A stretch of 64,000 nucleotides of DNA from Drosophila pseudoobscura (GCF_009870125.1 NC_046683.1:37525869-37589868); one strand, 5' to 3'; counted from the first letter of the stretch, positions 43,235 through 54,585 are shown. Notes: generated by a model from the letters alone, not told the origin. Made by a program: numbers and translations.

Positions 43235-44632
43235 ATGGAAATAGAGACGGAGGCCGACGCCAGCGACACTAGCGTGGCTAGTGTAGGGGCGAGCTCATCG
43301 TCGAGCGTTCCCGCCCGCAGGCGGGGTCGGCCGAAGTCCTCAGCCGCCAAACAGGGAGCCAAAAAGATCGGGCTTGGGATTGGGCTAGCTGGAGAGCGGC
43401 CGATCCCAGCCGAGAGATCGCCGCCAACGTCGCTCCCCTTTGAGCAGGCTCCATCCACCTCTGCCGCTGCCGCTGCCACCACCGCTGCCAGTACTTCTGC
43501 CGCCGCTGCCACCACCGCTGCCGCCACCGCTGCCGCCACCGCTGCCACCACCGCTGCCACCACCGCTGCCACATGCCCGGCAACTGCCATTGTCGCGGCA
43601 GGTTACTCGGCCATCATCGCAGAAATGTCTGCAATAAGGATGGCGGTGAGCGAGGCTGTCCTTAAGGGGCTGATGCCGCCCGAGGCCTCAATGGAAATCC
43701 TCGTCGCGACCAACCGGTACGACGAGTTGGTCATGGCCCTGGCTGGGGAAAAGGTGCGCCTGGAGGAGAGGGCACCTCCACCGAGACCCGCTGCTGCTGC
43801 CCACACTGCACACGGCACCACTGCCGTCACAACCGCTGCGTATGCGACAGCCTTCCCAGGCCTGCCCGCACCGAGCGCCGTCGCTGCACCGATCCCAAAG
43901 CCTAGGGATACCTGGTCTGCTCTAATAAAGAGCAAAAACCCGGAGGAGACCAGCAAGGAGCTAGTGGAGCGTGTTATGAAGACCGTGGTGCCGACTCTTG
44001 GAGTCCGCGTCCACGAGGTTCGCGAGCTGAAGAGCGGAGGAGCGATTATTCGCACCCCTTCAGTGAGCGAACTGAGGAAGGTAGTGGCCAGCAGCAGGTT
44101 TACCGAAGCAGGATTGGAGGTGAAGAAGAGGCCGGAGACCAAGCCTCAGGTCGTGGTGTATGACGTGGACACGTCCATAACACCGGAAGAGTTCATGGAG
44201 GAGCTCTTCACAAAGAACCTGGAGGAGACCATGACTGCCGCGGAATTCAAAAAGTCGGTTCACCTGGGCAGTAAACCCTGGTCGGTCACCGACGGCGCCA
44301 CGATCAACGTGACGCTAGAGGTCGACGCAAAGGCACAGGAGGCGTTGCGCGAATGCGTATACATTAAGTGGTTTAGATGCCGCTGCCGCTCCTTGGTCAG
44401 AACATACGCCTGCCACAGATGTGCAGGCTTCGACCACAAGGTGTCGCAATGTCGCCTAAAGGAGAACGTGTGCCACCGGTGTGGACAGAACGGCCACAAC
44501 GTTGCACGGTGTCCCAACCCCGTGGACTGCCGCAACTGCCGCTTCAAGGGGTACCCTGCAGCACATTCCATGCTGTCAGCGGCGTGCCCGATCTACGGAG
44601 CGGTACTGGCGAGGGTGCAAGCTAGACATTAA
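43235..44632 (+). CDS. R1 ORF1, intact (465 codons)
   Basis: It has the same architecture as 1455-2855, with a shorter Ala/Thr tract. It lacks the RMPP codons near 43774 but has an extra Ala-His pair (AAAHTAHGTTAV), both shared with R1-9, and VMKTVV instead of VKKTVV. Three zinc knuckles are intact. It ends in TAATG with the ORF2 start. Confidence 0.92.
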   Translation: MEIETEADASDTSVASVGASSSSSVPARRRGRPKSSAAKQGAKKIGLGIGLAGERPIPAERSPPTSLPFEQAPSTSAAAAATTAASTSAAAATTAAATAAATAATTAATTAATCPATAIVAAGYSAIIAEMSAIRMAVSEAVLKGLMPPEASMEILVATNRYDELVMALAGEKVRLEERAPPPRPAAAAHTAHGTTAVTTAAYATAFPGLPAPSAVAAPIPKPRDTWSALIKSKNPEETSKELVERVMKTVVPTLGVRVHEVRELKSGGAIIRTPSVSELRKVVASSRFTEAGLEVKKRPETKPQVVVYDVDTSITPEEFMEELFTKNLEETMTAAEFKKSVHLGSKPWSVTDGATINVTLEVDAKAQEALRECVYIKWFRCRCRSLVRTYACHRCAGFDHKVSQCRLKENVCHRCGQNGHNVARCPNPVDCRNCRFKGYPAAHSMLSAACPIYGAVLARVQARH

Positions 44633-47114
44633 TGTTTAGCTTCATCCAAGCTAATTGTGGCCGTGGCCGAGAGCGGCTGTGATGGAACTCGGAGCCATCA
44701 TGCGCAGCTCTGGCCGTCAGTTCGCACTGGTCCAGGAGCCGTACGTCGATGGAGCAGGGCGGATTACCGGCCTTCCTTCTGGAATGCGAGTTTTCCAGGA
44801 CCGCCGAGGAAAAGCTGCTATCATCGTCGACGAACCGGACGCCATCTGCATGCCAATGAAGACCCTTAGCCGGCGTGCTCAATGAAGCCAGTCGGGTGTT
44901 TACATTCGATAACCGTAGAGGCCAAAGCGATATCGATGTGACGATCGTCAACCAAGCTGCGACTATGTGGGCCACATACGATTGGGAAGTGAAGGAATGG
45001 GACACCAGCGATCACAACATGATCCATGTTGTGGTGACGACTGACCCGAACGACACAGTTGAGCCCATTGCTCCTGTGCCGTCATGGAAGCTTTCCAATG
45101 CGCGCTGGCGATTGTTCGAGGAGGAAGTGGTAAGGGAGATTGCCGAATTACCGGAAGACATCGCCGAATCGCCGTTGGACAACCAAGTGTCTGCACTGCG
45201 CTCTGTAGTGCACAGTGTGTGCGACAGAGTGCTGGGACGCAGCGCACCGAGAGCCGCGAGAAAAGTAGTTTGGTGGACTGCCGAACTACACTCCAAACGC
45301 CGAGAGGTCAGGAGACTGAGGCGAAGGCTCCAGGACGCTCGTCGGCATGAGACCGACGCAGCAGAGGAACTTGTGCTCGCGTTGAGGATCTCCTCAGCGC
45401 AGTACAAGCCATTTGCAAGGCATTGTGGCGTGCCATCCCTCAGCACATGACAGCGATGTATTCCCGCTGCCTGGAGACAGGGTATTTCCCAACGGAATGG
45501 AAGCATCCCAGGGTGGTTCCACTCCTGAAGGGACCCGATAAGGACCGGACCGATCCTACCTCATATCGGGGTATCTGTCTGTTGCCAGTGCTGGGCAAAG
45601 TGCTTGAGGGCATCATGGTGAATCGTCTGAAGGACACCATTCCGGATGGCTGCAGATGGCAATTTGGCTTTCGCCAAGGACGTTGTGTGGAGGATGCTTG
45701 GAAACACGTCGTGAGTACTCTTTCGGCCAGCCGGTCGAAATACGTGCTCGGAGTCTTCGTGGATTTCAAGGGAGCCTTCGACAACGTTGAGTGGAATGCT
45801 GCACTACGCCGCCTCCTTGAGCTGGGATGCCGAGAAGCAAGCTTGTGGCGAAGTTTCTTCTCCGGCCGGAGTGCGAGCATCGTCAGTAGGCATGGAGTAT
45901 CCACTGTTCCGTTGACAAGAGGTTGCCCGCAGGGGTCCATAAGTGGTCCATTTATATGGAACATCTTAATGGACGTGTTGCTCCAGTGCTTAGAGCCCCT
46001 TGGTGCGCTCAGCGCGTATGCTGACGACTTGCTCCTCCTCATCGAAGGGAATGCCCGATCAGAGCTCGAACAAAAAGGAGGTGAGTTAATGTCCATCGTA
46101 GGCGCTTGGGGAGTTGAAGTCGGCGTTGCCGTTTCAACTAGCAAGACGGCGATCATGCTGCTCAAAGGCATACTTAGACGGCCGCCAGTATCGGTATCTA
46201 GGCATCACGGTCGGCGAGCGGTTGAGTTTTCTCCCGCACATCACGGGCTTGCGTGATAAGCTGACCGGAGTCGTAGGGCATTGTCGCGCGTACTGCGGGT
46301 CGACTGGGGACTCAGTCCCCGCGCAAAGCGGACAATATATGCCGGACTCATGGTGCCCTGTGCACTATTTGGTGCCTCGGTTTGGTCTGTCGTGACGACG
46401 ACGCAAGTGGTTGCCAGGAGGCATCTGCTTGCGTGCCAAAGGATCGTCCTGATTGGATGCCTACCGGTATGCCGAACAGTGTCCACCATAGCGCTGCAAG
46501 TACTAGCTGGAGCCCCCCCGTTTGATCTGGTTGCCAGACGCCTGGCAATCAGCTTCAAACTAAAGCGTGACTACCCGCTGGAGGAGAGCGATTGGCTGTA
46601 CGGCGAAGATTTGGCAAATCTTAGCTGGAAGCAGAAGATGGCGCGACTAGACGAAGACCTGTTGTGCGAGTGGCAACGCAGATGGGATGATGGTGACTTC
46701 CCAGGACGGGTGACGCACCGCTTCATCCCGAACGCAGGCTTCGTCTACAGCGAACGAAGGTTTGGCTTCACGCTGCGCGCTGGGTTCCTGCTGACGGGCC
46801 ACGGATCGCTCAATGCATTTCTGCATGGAAGAAGCCTTAGCGACACGCCAGCATGTCTATGCGGCGCAGAACGCGAGGATTGGCAGCACTTCCTATGTGC
46901 TTGTCCCCTCTATACAGACTTGCGAAACCTCGATGGACTTGGAGTGCAGTACACGGATGGCGACTGGACCTTCTCCGATGTGACGGCTTCTCAGGAGAGA
47001 ATGCGGACTCTCGACAGGTTCGCCGGACTGGCGTTCTCCAGGCGACAGCAGCTGCTGAATGCGCAAGCGGCGCACGGGCTGGGTGGATTCCCTATCCAGG
47101 CCGGTCGGGGCTAA
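44632..47114 (+). pseudogene. R1 ORF2, broken
   Basis: A 2-bp insertion near 44671 (gagagcggc) shifts the frame only ~13 codons after the start. The 269-bp and 333-bp deletions remove part of the endonuclease and the linker before the RT. RT from 45423 and the C-terminal part from 46281 are open but in separate frames because of the 41-bp deletion. Confidence 0.9.
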
Positions 47115-47598
47115 AAGGGAGGATCGAGCTGAGTCCTTAAGATCGGTACCACGGGTTGTGCAGTTCCAAGGCTGCACATTGAGGTCGGCCCCCTAGTGGG
47201 AGTATCGTGGTGGCTGTGGTTGATACCCAAACGTTACGCGGGGAGAGCCGCTAGGCTCCTCGTGGAGTTGCGCTCTCAACCGGTTGTCGAGACCCATAGA
47301 TCGGAAGACGTGTTAGATACACCTCGCCCCTCACCAAGGGGGATTGTATGCCCGACCAGGATACTTTCAATTGGTACCAGAAGAGTCGCTATGTACATAG
47401 CTATAGCTTCTTTTTAGGGGCGCTGACTGGCGCATTGTACCAGGTTCCTGCGTAAGTAGCGGTGGTGCGTGATGGCGTGATATATGTATATATATCACAC
47501 TAATCGAGGCTAAGCTGCAAATAAACATTAGACGCCGTGGTGGAAATCCCTCCCTGAGGAACCACCACGTAAAATAAAGCTGAGAGATCAGATTCATT

Positions 47599-47613
47599 CT
47601 GTCCCTATCTACT
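47599..47613 (+). other. 28S rRNA R1 target-site footprint (R1-7/R1-8)
   Basis: CTGTCCCTATCTACT between complete R1 3' and 5' ends. Confidence 0.9.
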
Positions 47614-48047
47614 CGAGTTGCTTTTTGACTGCCACTCGAAGCAGACGTGTTTTTCAAGCGGTCCGCTATACCGTCGTTCGAATAAAGTAAAAAGTGATTT
47701 TTCCAAGTGGAAAATACATCAAAATTGCCGCGAGATCACGCGCTGTTCGTGAGTGTAATCGGGTGTTAATTTGGTGAAAGAACAAAGCAGATATTTGCAA
47801 ATTAATATTTGCAGAATAAACGCTAAAAACAACCAAGTGCGGAACCCTAGTTCGTAAACAAGTGCGAATAGTTCGACAACAAGTCGGAATAGTTCGACAG
47901 CACGTTCGAGTTCGAAGCTTTGGTTCGAAGCTTTGGCTCGAGTTCGAAGCGTTCGGTTCGTGTCTCCGCTGAGACGTTGGTTCGAGTCTCCACTAAGTGC
48001 CGATTAGTTGAGTCACGCCAATAGAGGTAGCCACAACCCGCCGGGCT

Positions 48048-49472
48048 ATGGAAATAGAGACGGAGGCCGACGCCAGCGACACTAGCGTGGCTAGTGTAGG
48101 GGCGAGCTCATCGTCGAGCGTTCCCGCCCGCAGGCTGGGTCGGCCGAAGACCTCAGCCGCCAAACAGGGAGCCAAAAAGATCGGGCTTGGGATTGGGCTA
48201 GCTGGAGAGCGGCCGATCCCAGCCGAGAGATCGCCGCCAACGTCGCTCCCCTTTGAGCAGGCTCCATCCACCTCTGCCGCTGCCGCTGCCACCACCGCTG
48301 CCAGTACTTCTGCCGCCGCTGCCACCACCGCTGCCGCCACCGCTGCCACCACCGCTGCCACCACCGCTGCCACCACCGCTGCCACCACCGCTGCCACCAC
48401 CGCTGCCACATGCCCGGCAACTGCCATTGTCGCGGCAGGTTACTCGGCCATCATCGCAGAAATGTCTGCAATAAGGATGGCGGTGAGCGAGGCTGTCCTT
48501 AAGGGGCTGATGCCGCCCGAGGCCTCAATGGAAATCCTCGTCGCGACCAACCGGTACGACGAGTTGGTCATGGCCCTGGCTGGGGAAAAGGTGCGCCTGG
48601 AGGAGAGGGCAAGGATGCCGCCTCCACCGAGACCCGCTGCTGCTGCCCACACGGGCACCACTGCCGTCACAACCGCTGCGTATGCGACAGCCTTCCCAGG
48701 CCTGCCCGCACCGAGCGCCGTCGCTGCACCGATCCCAAAGCCTAGGGATACCTGGTCTGCTCTAATAAAGAGCAAAAACCCGGAGGAGACCAGCAAGGAG
48801 CTAGTGGAGCGTGTTAAGAAGACCGTGGTGGCGACTCTTGGAGTCCGCGTCCACGAGGTTCGCGAGCTGAAGAGCGGAGGAGCGATTATTCGCACCCCTT
48901 CAGTGAGCGAACTGAGGAAGGTAGTGGCCAGCAGCAGGTTTACCGAAGCAGGATTGGAGGTGAAGAAGAGGCCGGAGACCAAGCCTCAGGTCGTGGTGTA
49001 TGACGTGGACACGTCCATAACACCGGAAGAGTTCATGGAGGAGCTCTTCACAAAGAACCTGGAGGAGACCATGACTGCCGCGGAATTCAAAAAGTCGGTT
49101 CACCTGGGCAGTAAACCCTGGTCGGTCACCGACGGCGCCACGATCAACGTGACGCTAGAGGTCGACGCAAAGGCACAGGAGGCGTTGCGCGAATGCGTAT
49201 ACATTAAGTGGTTTAGATGCCGCTGCCGCTCCTTGGTCAGAACATACGCCTGCCACAGATGTGCAGGCTTCGACCACAAGGTGTCGCAATGTCGCCTAAA
49301 GGAGAACGGGTGCCACCGATGTGGACAGAACGGCCACAACGTTGCACGGTGTCCCAACCCCGTGGACTGCCGCAACTGCCGCTTCAAGGGGTACCCTGCA
49401 GCACATTCCATGCTGTCAGCGGCGTGCCCGATCTACGGAGCGGTACTGGCGAGGGTGCAAGCTAGACATTAA
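48048..49472 (+). CDS. R1 ORF1, intact (474 codons)
   Basis: Standard R1 ORF1 with a longer Ala/Thr tract (several extra AATT units). Residue differences from R1-2 include RRLGRPKT in the basic patch and ENGCHRCG at the second knuckle, without loss of Cys or His. TAATG at the end. Confidence 0.92.
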   Translation: MEIETEADASDTSVASVGASSSSSVPARRLGRPKTSAAKQGAKKIGLGIGLAGERPIPAERSPPTSLPFEQAPSTSAAAAATTAASTSAAAATTAAATAATTAATTAATTAATTAATTAATCPATAIVAAGYSAIIAEMSAIRMAVSEAVLKGLMPPEASMEILVATNRYDELVMALAGEKVRLEERARMPPPPRPAAAAHTGTTAVTTAAYATAFPGLPAPSAVAAPIPKPRDTWSALIKSKNPEETSKELVERVKKTVVATLGVRVHEVRELKSGGAIIRTPSVSELRKVVASSRFTEAGLEVKKRPETKPQVVVYDVDTSITPEEFMEELFTKNLEETMTAAEFKKSVHLGSKPWSVTDGATINVTLEVDAKAQEALRECVYIKWFRCRCRSLVRTYACHRCAGFDHKVSQCRLKENGCHRCGQNGHNVARCPNPVDCRNCRFKGYPAAHSMLSAACPIYGAVLARVQARH

Positions 49473-52255
49473 TGTTTAGCTTCATCCAAGCTAATTGTGG
49501 CCGTGGCCGAGCGGCTGTGATGGAACTCGGAGCCATCATGCGCAGCTCTGGCCGTCAGTTCGCACTGGTCCAGGAGCCGTACGTCGATGGAGCAGGGCGG
49601 ATTACCGGCCTTCCTTCTGGAATGCGAGTTTTCCAGGACCGCCGAGGAAAAGCTGCTATCATCGTCGACGAACCGGACGCCATCTGCATGCCAATGGAGA
49701 CCCTTACCACGGATTTTGGAGTATGCGTCAGAGTTACGGGAAGATTCGGCTCAATCTTCCTATGCTCCGTGTACTGCCAATTCGACACCGACTTGGCGCC
49801 GTACCTCAGGTACTTAGATGCGGTGCTGCTGCTGGGCAGCCGCACTCCTGTCATCTTTGGGCTCGACGCGAACGCAGTATCCCCAGCGTGGTTTAGCAAG
49901 CTCTCCGGACACAATCGGGGGCAAGCTAACTATGCACGGGGTGAGCTGCTGTCTGAGTGGATAACCGAGATGAGAGCCGGCGTGCTCAATGAAGCCAGTC
50001 GGGTGTTTACATTCGATAACCGTAGAGGCCAAAGCGATATCGATGTGACGATCGTCAACCAAGCTGCGACTATGTGGGCCACATACGATTGGGAAGTGGG
50101 ACACCAGCGATCACAACATGATCCATGTTGTGGTGACGACTGACCCGAACGACACAGTTGAGCCCATTGCTCCTGTGCCGTCATGGAAGCTTTCCAATGC
50201 GCGCTGGCGATTGTTCGAGGAGGAAGTGGTAAGGGAGATTGCCGAATTACCGGAAGACATCGCCGAATCGCCGTTGGACAACCAAGTGTCTGCACTGCGC
50301 TCTGTAGTGCACAGTGTGTGCGACAGAGTGCTGGGACGCAGCGCACCGAGAGCCGCGAGAAAAGTTGTTTGGTGGACTGCCGAACTACACTCCAAACGCC
50401 GAGAGGTCAGGAGACTGAGGCGAAGGCTCCAGGACGCTCGTCGGCATGAGACCGACGCAGCAGAGGAACTTGTGCTCGCGTTGAGGATCTCCTCAGCGCA
50501 GTACAAGCCATTTGCAAGGCATTGTGGCGTGCCATCCCTCAGCACATGACAGCGATGTATTCCCGCTGCCTGGAGACAGGGTATTTCCCAACGGAATGGA
50601 AGCATCCCAGGGTGGTTCCACTCCTGAAGGGACCCGATAAGGACCGGACCGATCCTACCTCATATCGGGGTATCTGTCTGTTGCCAGTGCTGGGCAAAGT
50701 GCTTGAGGGCATCATGGTGAATCGTCTGAAGGACACCATTCCGGATGGCTGCAGATGGCAATTTGGCTTTCGCCAAGGACGTTGTGTGGAGGATGCTTGG
50801 AAACACGTCGTGAGTACTCTTTCGGCCAGCCGGTCGAAATACGTGCTCGGAGTCTTCGTGGATTTCAAGGGAGCCTTCGACAACGTTGAGTGGAATGCTG
50901 CACTACGCCGCCTCCTTGAGCTGGGATGCCGAGAAGCAAGCTTGTGGCGAAGTTTCTTCTCCGGCCGGAGTGCGAGCATCGTCAGTAGGCATGGAGTATC
51001 CACTGTTCCGTTGACAAGAGGTTGCCCGCAGGGGTCCATAAGTGGTCCATTTATATGGAACATCTTAATGGACGTGTTGCTCCAGTGCTTAGAGCCCCTT
51101 GGTGCGCTCAGCGCGTATGCTGACGACTTGCTCCTCCTCATCGAAGGGAATGCCCGATCAGAGCTCGAACAAAAAGGAGGTGAGTTAATGTCCATCGTAG
51201 GCGCTTGGGGAGTTGAAGTCGGCGTTGCCGTTTCAACTAGGAAGACGGCGATCATGCTGCTCAAAGGCATACTTAGACGGCCGCCAGTGGTACGGTTTGC
51301 TGGAGCAAGCCTGCCATATAAGCGCAAGTATCGGTACCTAGGCATCACGGTCGGCGAGCGGTTGAGTTTTCTCCCGCACATCACGGGCTTGCGTGATAAG
51401 CTGACCGGAGTCGTAGGGGCATTGTCGCGCGTACTTCGGGTCGACTGGGGACTCAGTCCCCGCGCAAAGCGGACAATATATGCCGGACTCATGGTGCCCT
51501 GTGCACTATTTGGTGCCTCGGTTTGGTCTGTCGTGACGACGACGCAAATGGTTGCCAGGAGGCATCTGCTTGCGTGCCAAAGGATCGTCCTGATTGGATG
51601 CCTACCGGTATGCCGAACAGTGTCCACCATAGCGCTGCAAGTACTAGCTGGAGCCCCCCCGTTTGATCTGGTTGCCAGACGCCTGGCAATCAGCTTCAAA
51701 CTAAAGCGTGACTACCCGCTGGAGGAGAGCGATTGGCTGTACGGCGAAGATTTGGCAAATCTTAGCTGGAAGCAGAAGATGGCGCGACTAGACGAAGACC
51801 TGTTGTGCGAGTGGCAACGTAGATGGGATGATGGTGACTCCCCAGGACGGGTGACGCACCGCTTCATCCCGAACGCAGGCTTCGTCTACAGCGAACGAAG
51901 GTTTGGCTTCACGCTGCGCGCTGGGTTCCTGCTGACGGGCCACGGATCGCTCAATGCATTTCTGCATGGAAGAAGCCTTAGCGACACGCCAGCATGTCTA
52001 TGCGGCGCAGAACGCGAGGATTGGCAGCACTTCCTATGTGCTTGTCCCCTCTATACAGACTTGCGAGACCTCGATGGACTTGGAGTGCAGTACACGGATG
52101 GCGACTGGACCTTCTCCGATGTGACGGCTTCTCAGGAGAGAATGCGGACTCTCGACAGGTTCGCCGGACTGGCGTTCTCCAGGCGACAGCAGTTGCTGAA
52201 TGCGCAAGCGGCGCACGGGCTGGGTGGATTCCCTATCCTGGCCGGTCGGGGCTAA
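49472..52255 (+). pseudogene. R1 ORF2: endonuclease plus long RT/C-terminal frame
   Basis: The endonuclease is open from 49472 for about 210 codons (VQEPY, FGLDANAVS, SDIDVTIVN). The 8-bp deletion at about 50098 shifts the frame just before SDHNM. The next frame runs to the 333-bp deletion, after which a single 577-codon frame (50522-52255) covers all RT motifs (VDFKGAFDNVEW, TRGCPQGSISGP, YADDLLLL), the thumb and the Cys/His domain through the normal end. If translated from an internal Met this would be an RT without endonuclease. Confidence 0.92.
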
Positions 52256-52738
52256 AAGGGAGGATCGAGCTGAGTCCTTAAGATCGGTACCACGGGTTGT
52301 GCAGTTCCAAGGCTGCACATTGAGGTCGGCCCCTAGTGGGAGTATCGTGGTGGCTGTGGTTGATACCCAAACGTTACGCGGGGAGAGCCGCTAGGCTCCT
52401 CGTGGAGTTGCGCTCTCAACCGGGTGTCGAGACCCATAGATCGGAAGACGTGTTAGATACACCTCGCCCCTCACCAAGGGGGATTGTATGCCCGACCAGG
52501 ATACTTTCAATTGGTACCAGAAGAGTCGCTATGTACATAGCTATAGCTTCTTTTTAGGGGCGCTAACTGGCGCATTGTACCAGGTTCCTGCGTAAGTAGC
52601 GGTGGTGCGTGATGGCGTGATATATGTATATATATCACACTAATCGAGGCTAAGCTGCAAATAAACATTAGACGCCGTGGTGGAAATCCCTCCCTGAGGA
52701 ACCACCACGTAAAATAAAGCTGAGAGATCAGATTCATT

Positions 52739-52753
52739 CTGTCCCTATCTACT
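52739..52753 (+). other. 28S rRNA R1 target-site footprint (R1-8/R1-9)
   Basis: CTGTCCCTATCTACT between complete R1 3' and 5' ends. Confidence 0.9.
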
Positions 52754-53187
52754 CGAGTTGCTTTTTGACTGCCACTCGAAGCAGACGTGTTTTTCAAGCG
52801 GTCCGCTATACCGTCGTTCGAATAAAGTAAAAAGTGATTTTTCCAAGTGGAAAATACATCAAAATTGCCGCGAGATCACGCGCTGTTCGTGAGTGTAATC
52901 GGATGTTAATTTGGTGAAAGAACAAAGCAGATATTTGCAAATTAATATTTGCAGAATAAACGCTAAAAACAACCACGTGCGGAACCCTAGTTCGTAAACA
53001 AGTGCGAATAGTTCGACAACAAGTCGGAATAGTTCGACAGCACGTTCGAGTTCGAAGCTTTGGTTCGAAGCTTTGGCTCGAGTTCGAAGCGTTCGGTTCG
53101 TGTCTCCGCTGAGACGTTGGTTCGAGTATCCACTAAGTGCCGATTAGTTGAGTCACGCCAATAGAGGTAGCCACAACCCGCCGGGCT

Positions 53188-54585
53188 ATGGAAATAGAGA
53201 CGGAGGCCGACGCCAGCGACACTAGCGTGGCTAGTGTAGGGGCGAGCTCATCGTCGAGCGTTCCCGCCCGCAGGCGGGGTCGGCCGAAGTCCTCAGCCGC
53301 CAAACAGGGAGCCAAAAAGATCGGGCTTGGGATTGGGCTAGCTGGAGAGCGGCCGATCCCAGCCGAGAGATCGCCGCCAACGTCGCTCCCCTTTGAGCAG
53401 GCTCCATCCACCTCTGCCGCTGCCGCTGCCACCACCGCTGCCAGTACTTCTGCCGCCGCTGCCACCACCGCTGCCGCCACCGCTGCCGCCACCGCTGCCA
53501 CCACCGCTGCCACCACCGCTGCCACATGCCCGGCAACTGCCATTGTCGCGGCAGGTTACTCGGCCATCATCGCAGAAATGTCTGCAATAAGGATGGCGGT
53601 GAGCGAGGCTGTCCTTAAGGGGCTGATGCCGCCCGAGGCCTCAATGGAAATCCTCGTCGCGACCAACCGGTACGACGAGTTGGTCATGGCCCTGGCTGGG
53701 GAAAAGGTGCGCCTGGAGGAGAGGGCACCTCCACCGAGACCCGCTGCTGCTGCCCACACTGCACACGGCACCACTGCCGTCACAACCGCTGCGTATGCGA
53801 CAGCCTTCCCAGGCCTGCCCGCACCGAGCGCCGTCGCTGCACCGATCCCAAAGCCTAGGGATACCTGGTCTGCTCTAATAAAGAGCAAAAACCCGGAGGA
53901 GACCAGCAAGGAGCTAGTGGAGCGTGTTATGAAGACCGTGGTGCCGACTCTTGGAGTCCGCGTCCACGAGGTTCGCGAGCTGAAGAGCGGAGGAGCGATT
54001 ATTCGCACCCCTTCAGTGAGCGAACTGAGGAAGGTAGTGGCCAGCAGCAGGTTTACCGAAGCAGGATTGGAGGTGAAGAAGAGGCCGGAGACCAAGCCTC
54101 AGGTCGTGGTGTATGACGTGGACACGTCCATAACACCGGAAGAGTTCATGGAGGAGCTCTTCACAAAGAACCTGGAGGAGACCATGACTGCCGCGGAATT
54201 CAAAAAGTCGGTTCACCTGGGCAGTAAACCCTGGTCGGCCACCGACGGCGCCACGATCAACGTGACGCTAGAGGTCGACGCAAAGGCACAGGAGGCGTTG
54301 CGCGAATGCGTATACATTAAGTGGTTTAGATGCCGCTGCCGCTCCTTGGTCAGAACATACGCCTGCCACAGATGTGCAGGCTTCGACCACAAGGTGTCGC
54401 AATGTCGCCTAAAGGAGAACGTGTGCCACCGGTGTGGACAGAACGGCCACAACGTTGCACGGTGTCCCAACCCCGTGGACTGCCGCAACTGCCGCTTCAA
54501 GGGGTACCCTGCAGCACATTCCATGCTGTCAGCGGCGTGCCCGATCTACGGAGCGGTACTGGCGAGGGTGCAAGCTAGACATTAA
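53188..54585 (+). CDS. R1 ORF1, intact (465 codons)
   Basis: Nearly identical to the R1-7 ORF1, including its two diagnostic indels and VMKTVV. One visible residue difference is WSATDG for WSVTDG. Three zinc knuckles; TAATG at the end. Confidence 0.92.
   Translation: MEIETEADASDTSVASVGASSSSSVPARRRGRPKSSAAKQGAKKIGLGIGLAGERPIPAERSPPTSLPFEQAPSTSAAAAATTAASTSAAAATTAAATAAATAATTAATTAATCPATAIVAAGYSAIIAEMSAIRMAVSEAVLKGLMPPEASMEILVATNRYDELVMALAGEKVRLEERAPPPRPAAAAHTAHGTTAVTTAAYATAFPGLPAPSAVAAPIPKPRDTWSALIKSKNPEETSKELVERVMKTVVPTLGVRVHEVRELKSGGAIIRTPSVSELRKVVASSRFTEAGLEVKKRPETKPQVVVYDVDTSITPEEFMEELFTKNLEETMTAAEFKKSVHLGSKPWSATDGATINVTLEVDAKAQEALRECVYIKWFRCRCRSLVRTYACHRCAGFDHKVSQCRLKENVCHRCGQNGHNVARCPNPVDCRNCRFKGYPAAHSMLSAACPIYGAVLARVQARH

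Larger units (their letters stand above)
42801..47598 (+). mobile_element. R1: R1-7: R1 copy carrying three of the shared deletions
   Basis: Complete ends. It has the ~269-bp endonuclease deletion (near 44868), the 333-bp linker deletion (near 45408) and the 41-bp RT deletion (near 46190). The first is shared with R1-2, the second with R1-8, and the third with R1-2 and R1-6. ORF1 carries indels shared only with R1-9. Confidence 0.93.
47614..52738 (+). mobile_element. R1: R1-8: R1 copy with the most intact RT
   Basis: Complete ends, 5.13 kb. It lacks the 269-bp and 41-bp deletions but has the 8-bp (near 50098) and 333-bp (near 50507) ones. It contains the longest uninterrupted ORF2 segment in the window. 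Confidence 0.93.

Noticed and set aside
50539..51699. 386-codon minus-strand open frame in R1-8 (and similar ones at 8096-8923, 40659-41390, 45440-46171)
   Set aside because: They lie exactly opposite the RT-coding strand, recur only because the RT does, and have low-complexity Ser/Arg composition without known motifs.
1006..52753. Remnant 28S rRNA genes between R1 copies
   Set aside because: Only 15 bases match; flanking 28S bases are absent on both sides.
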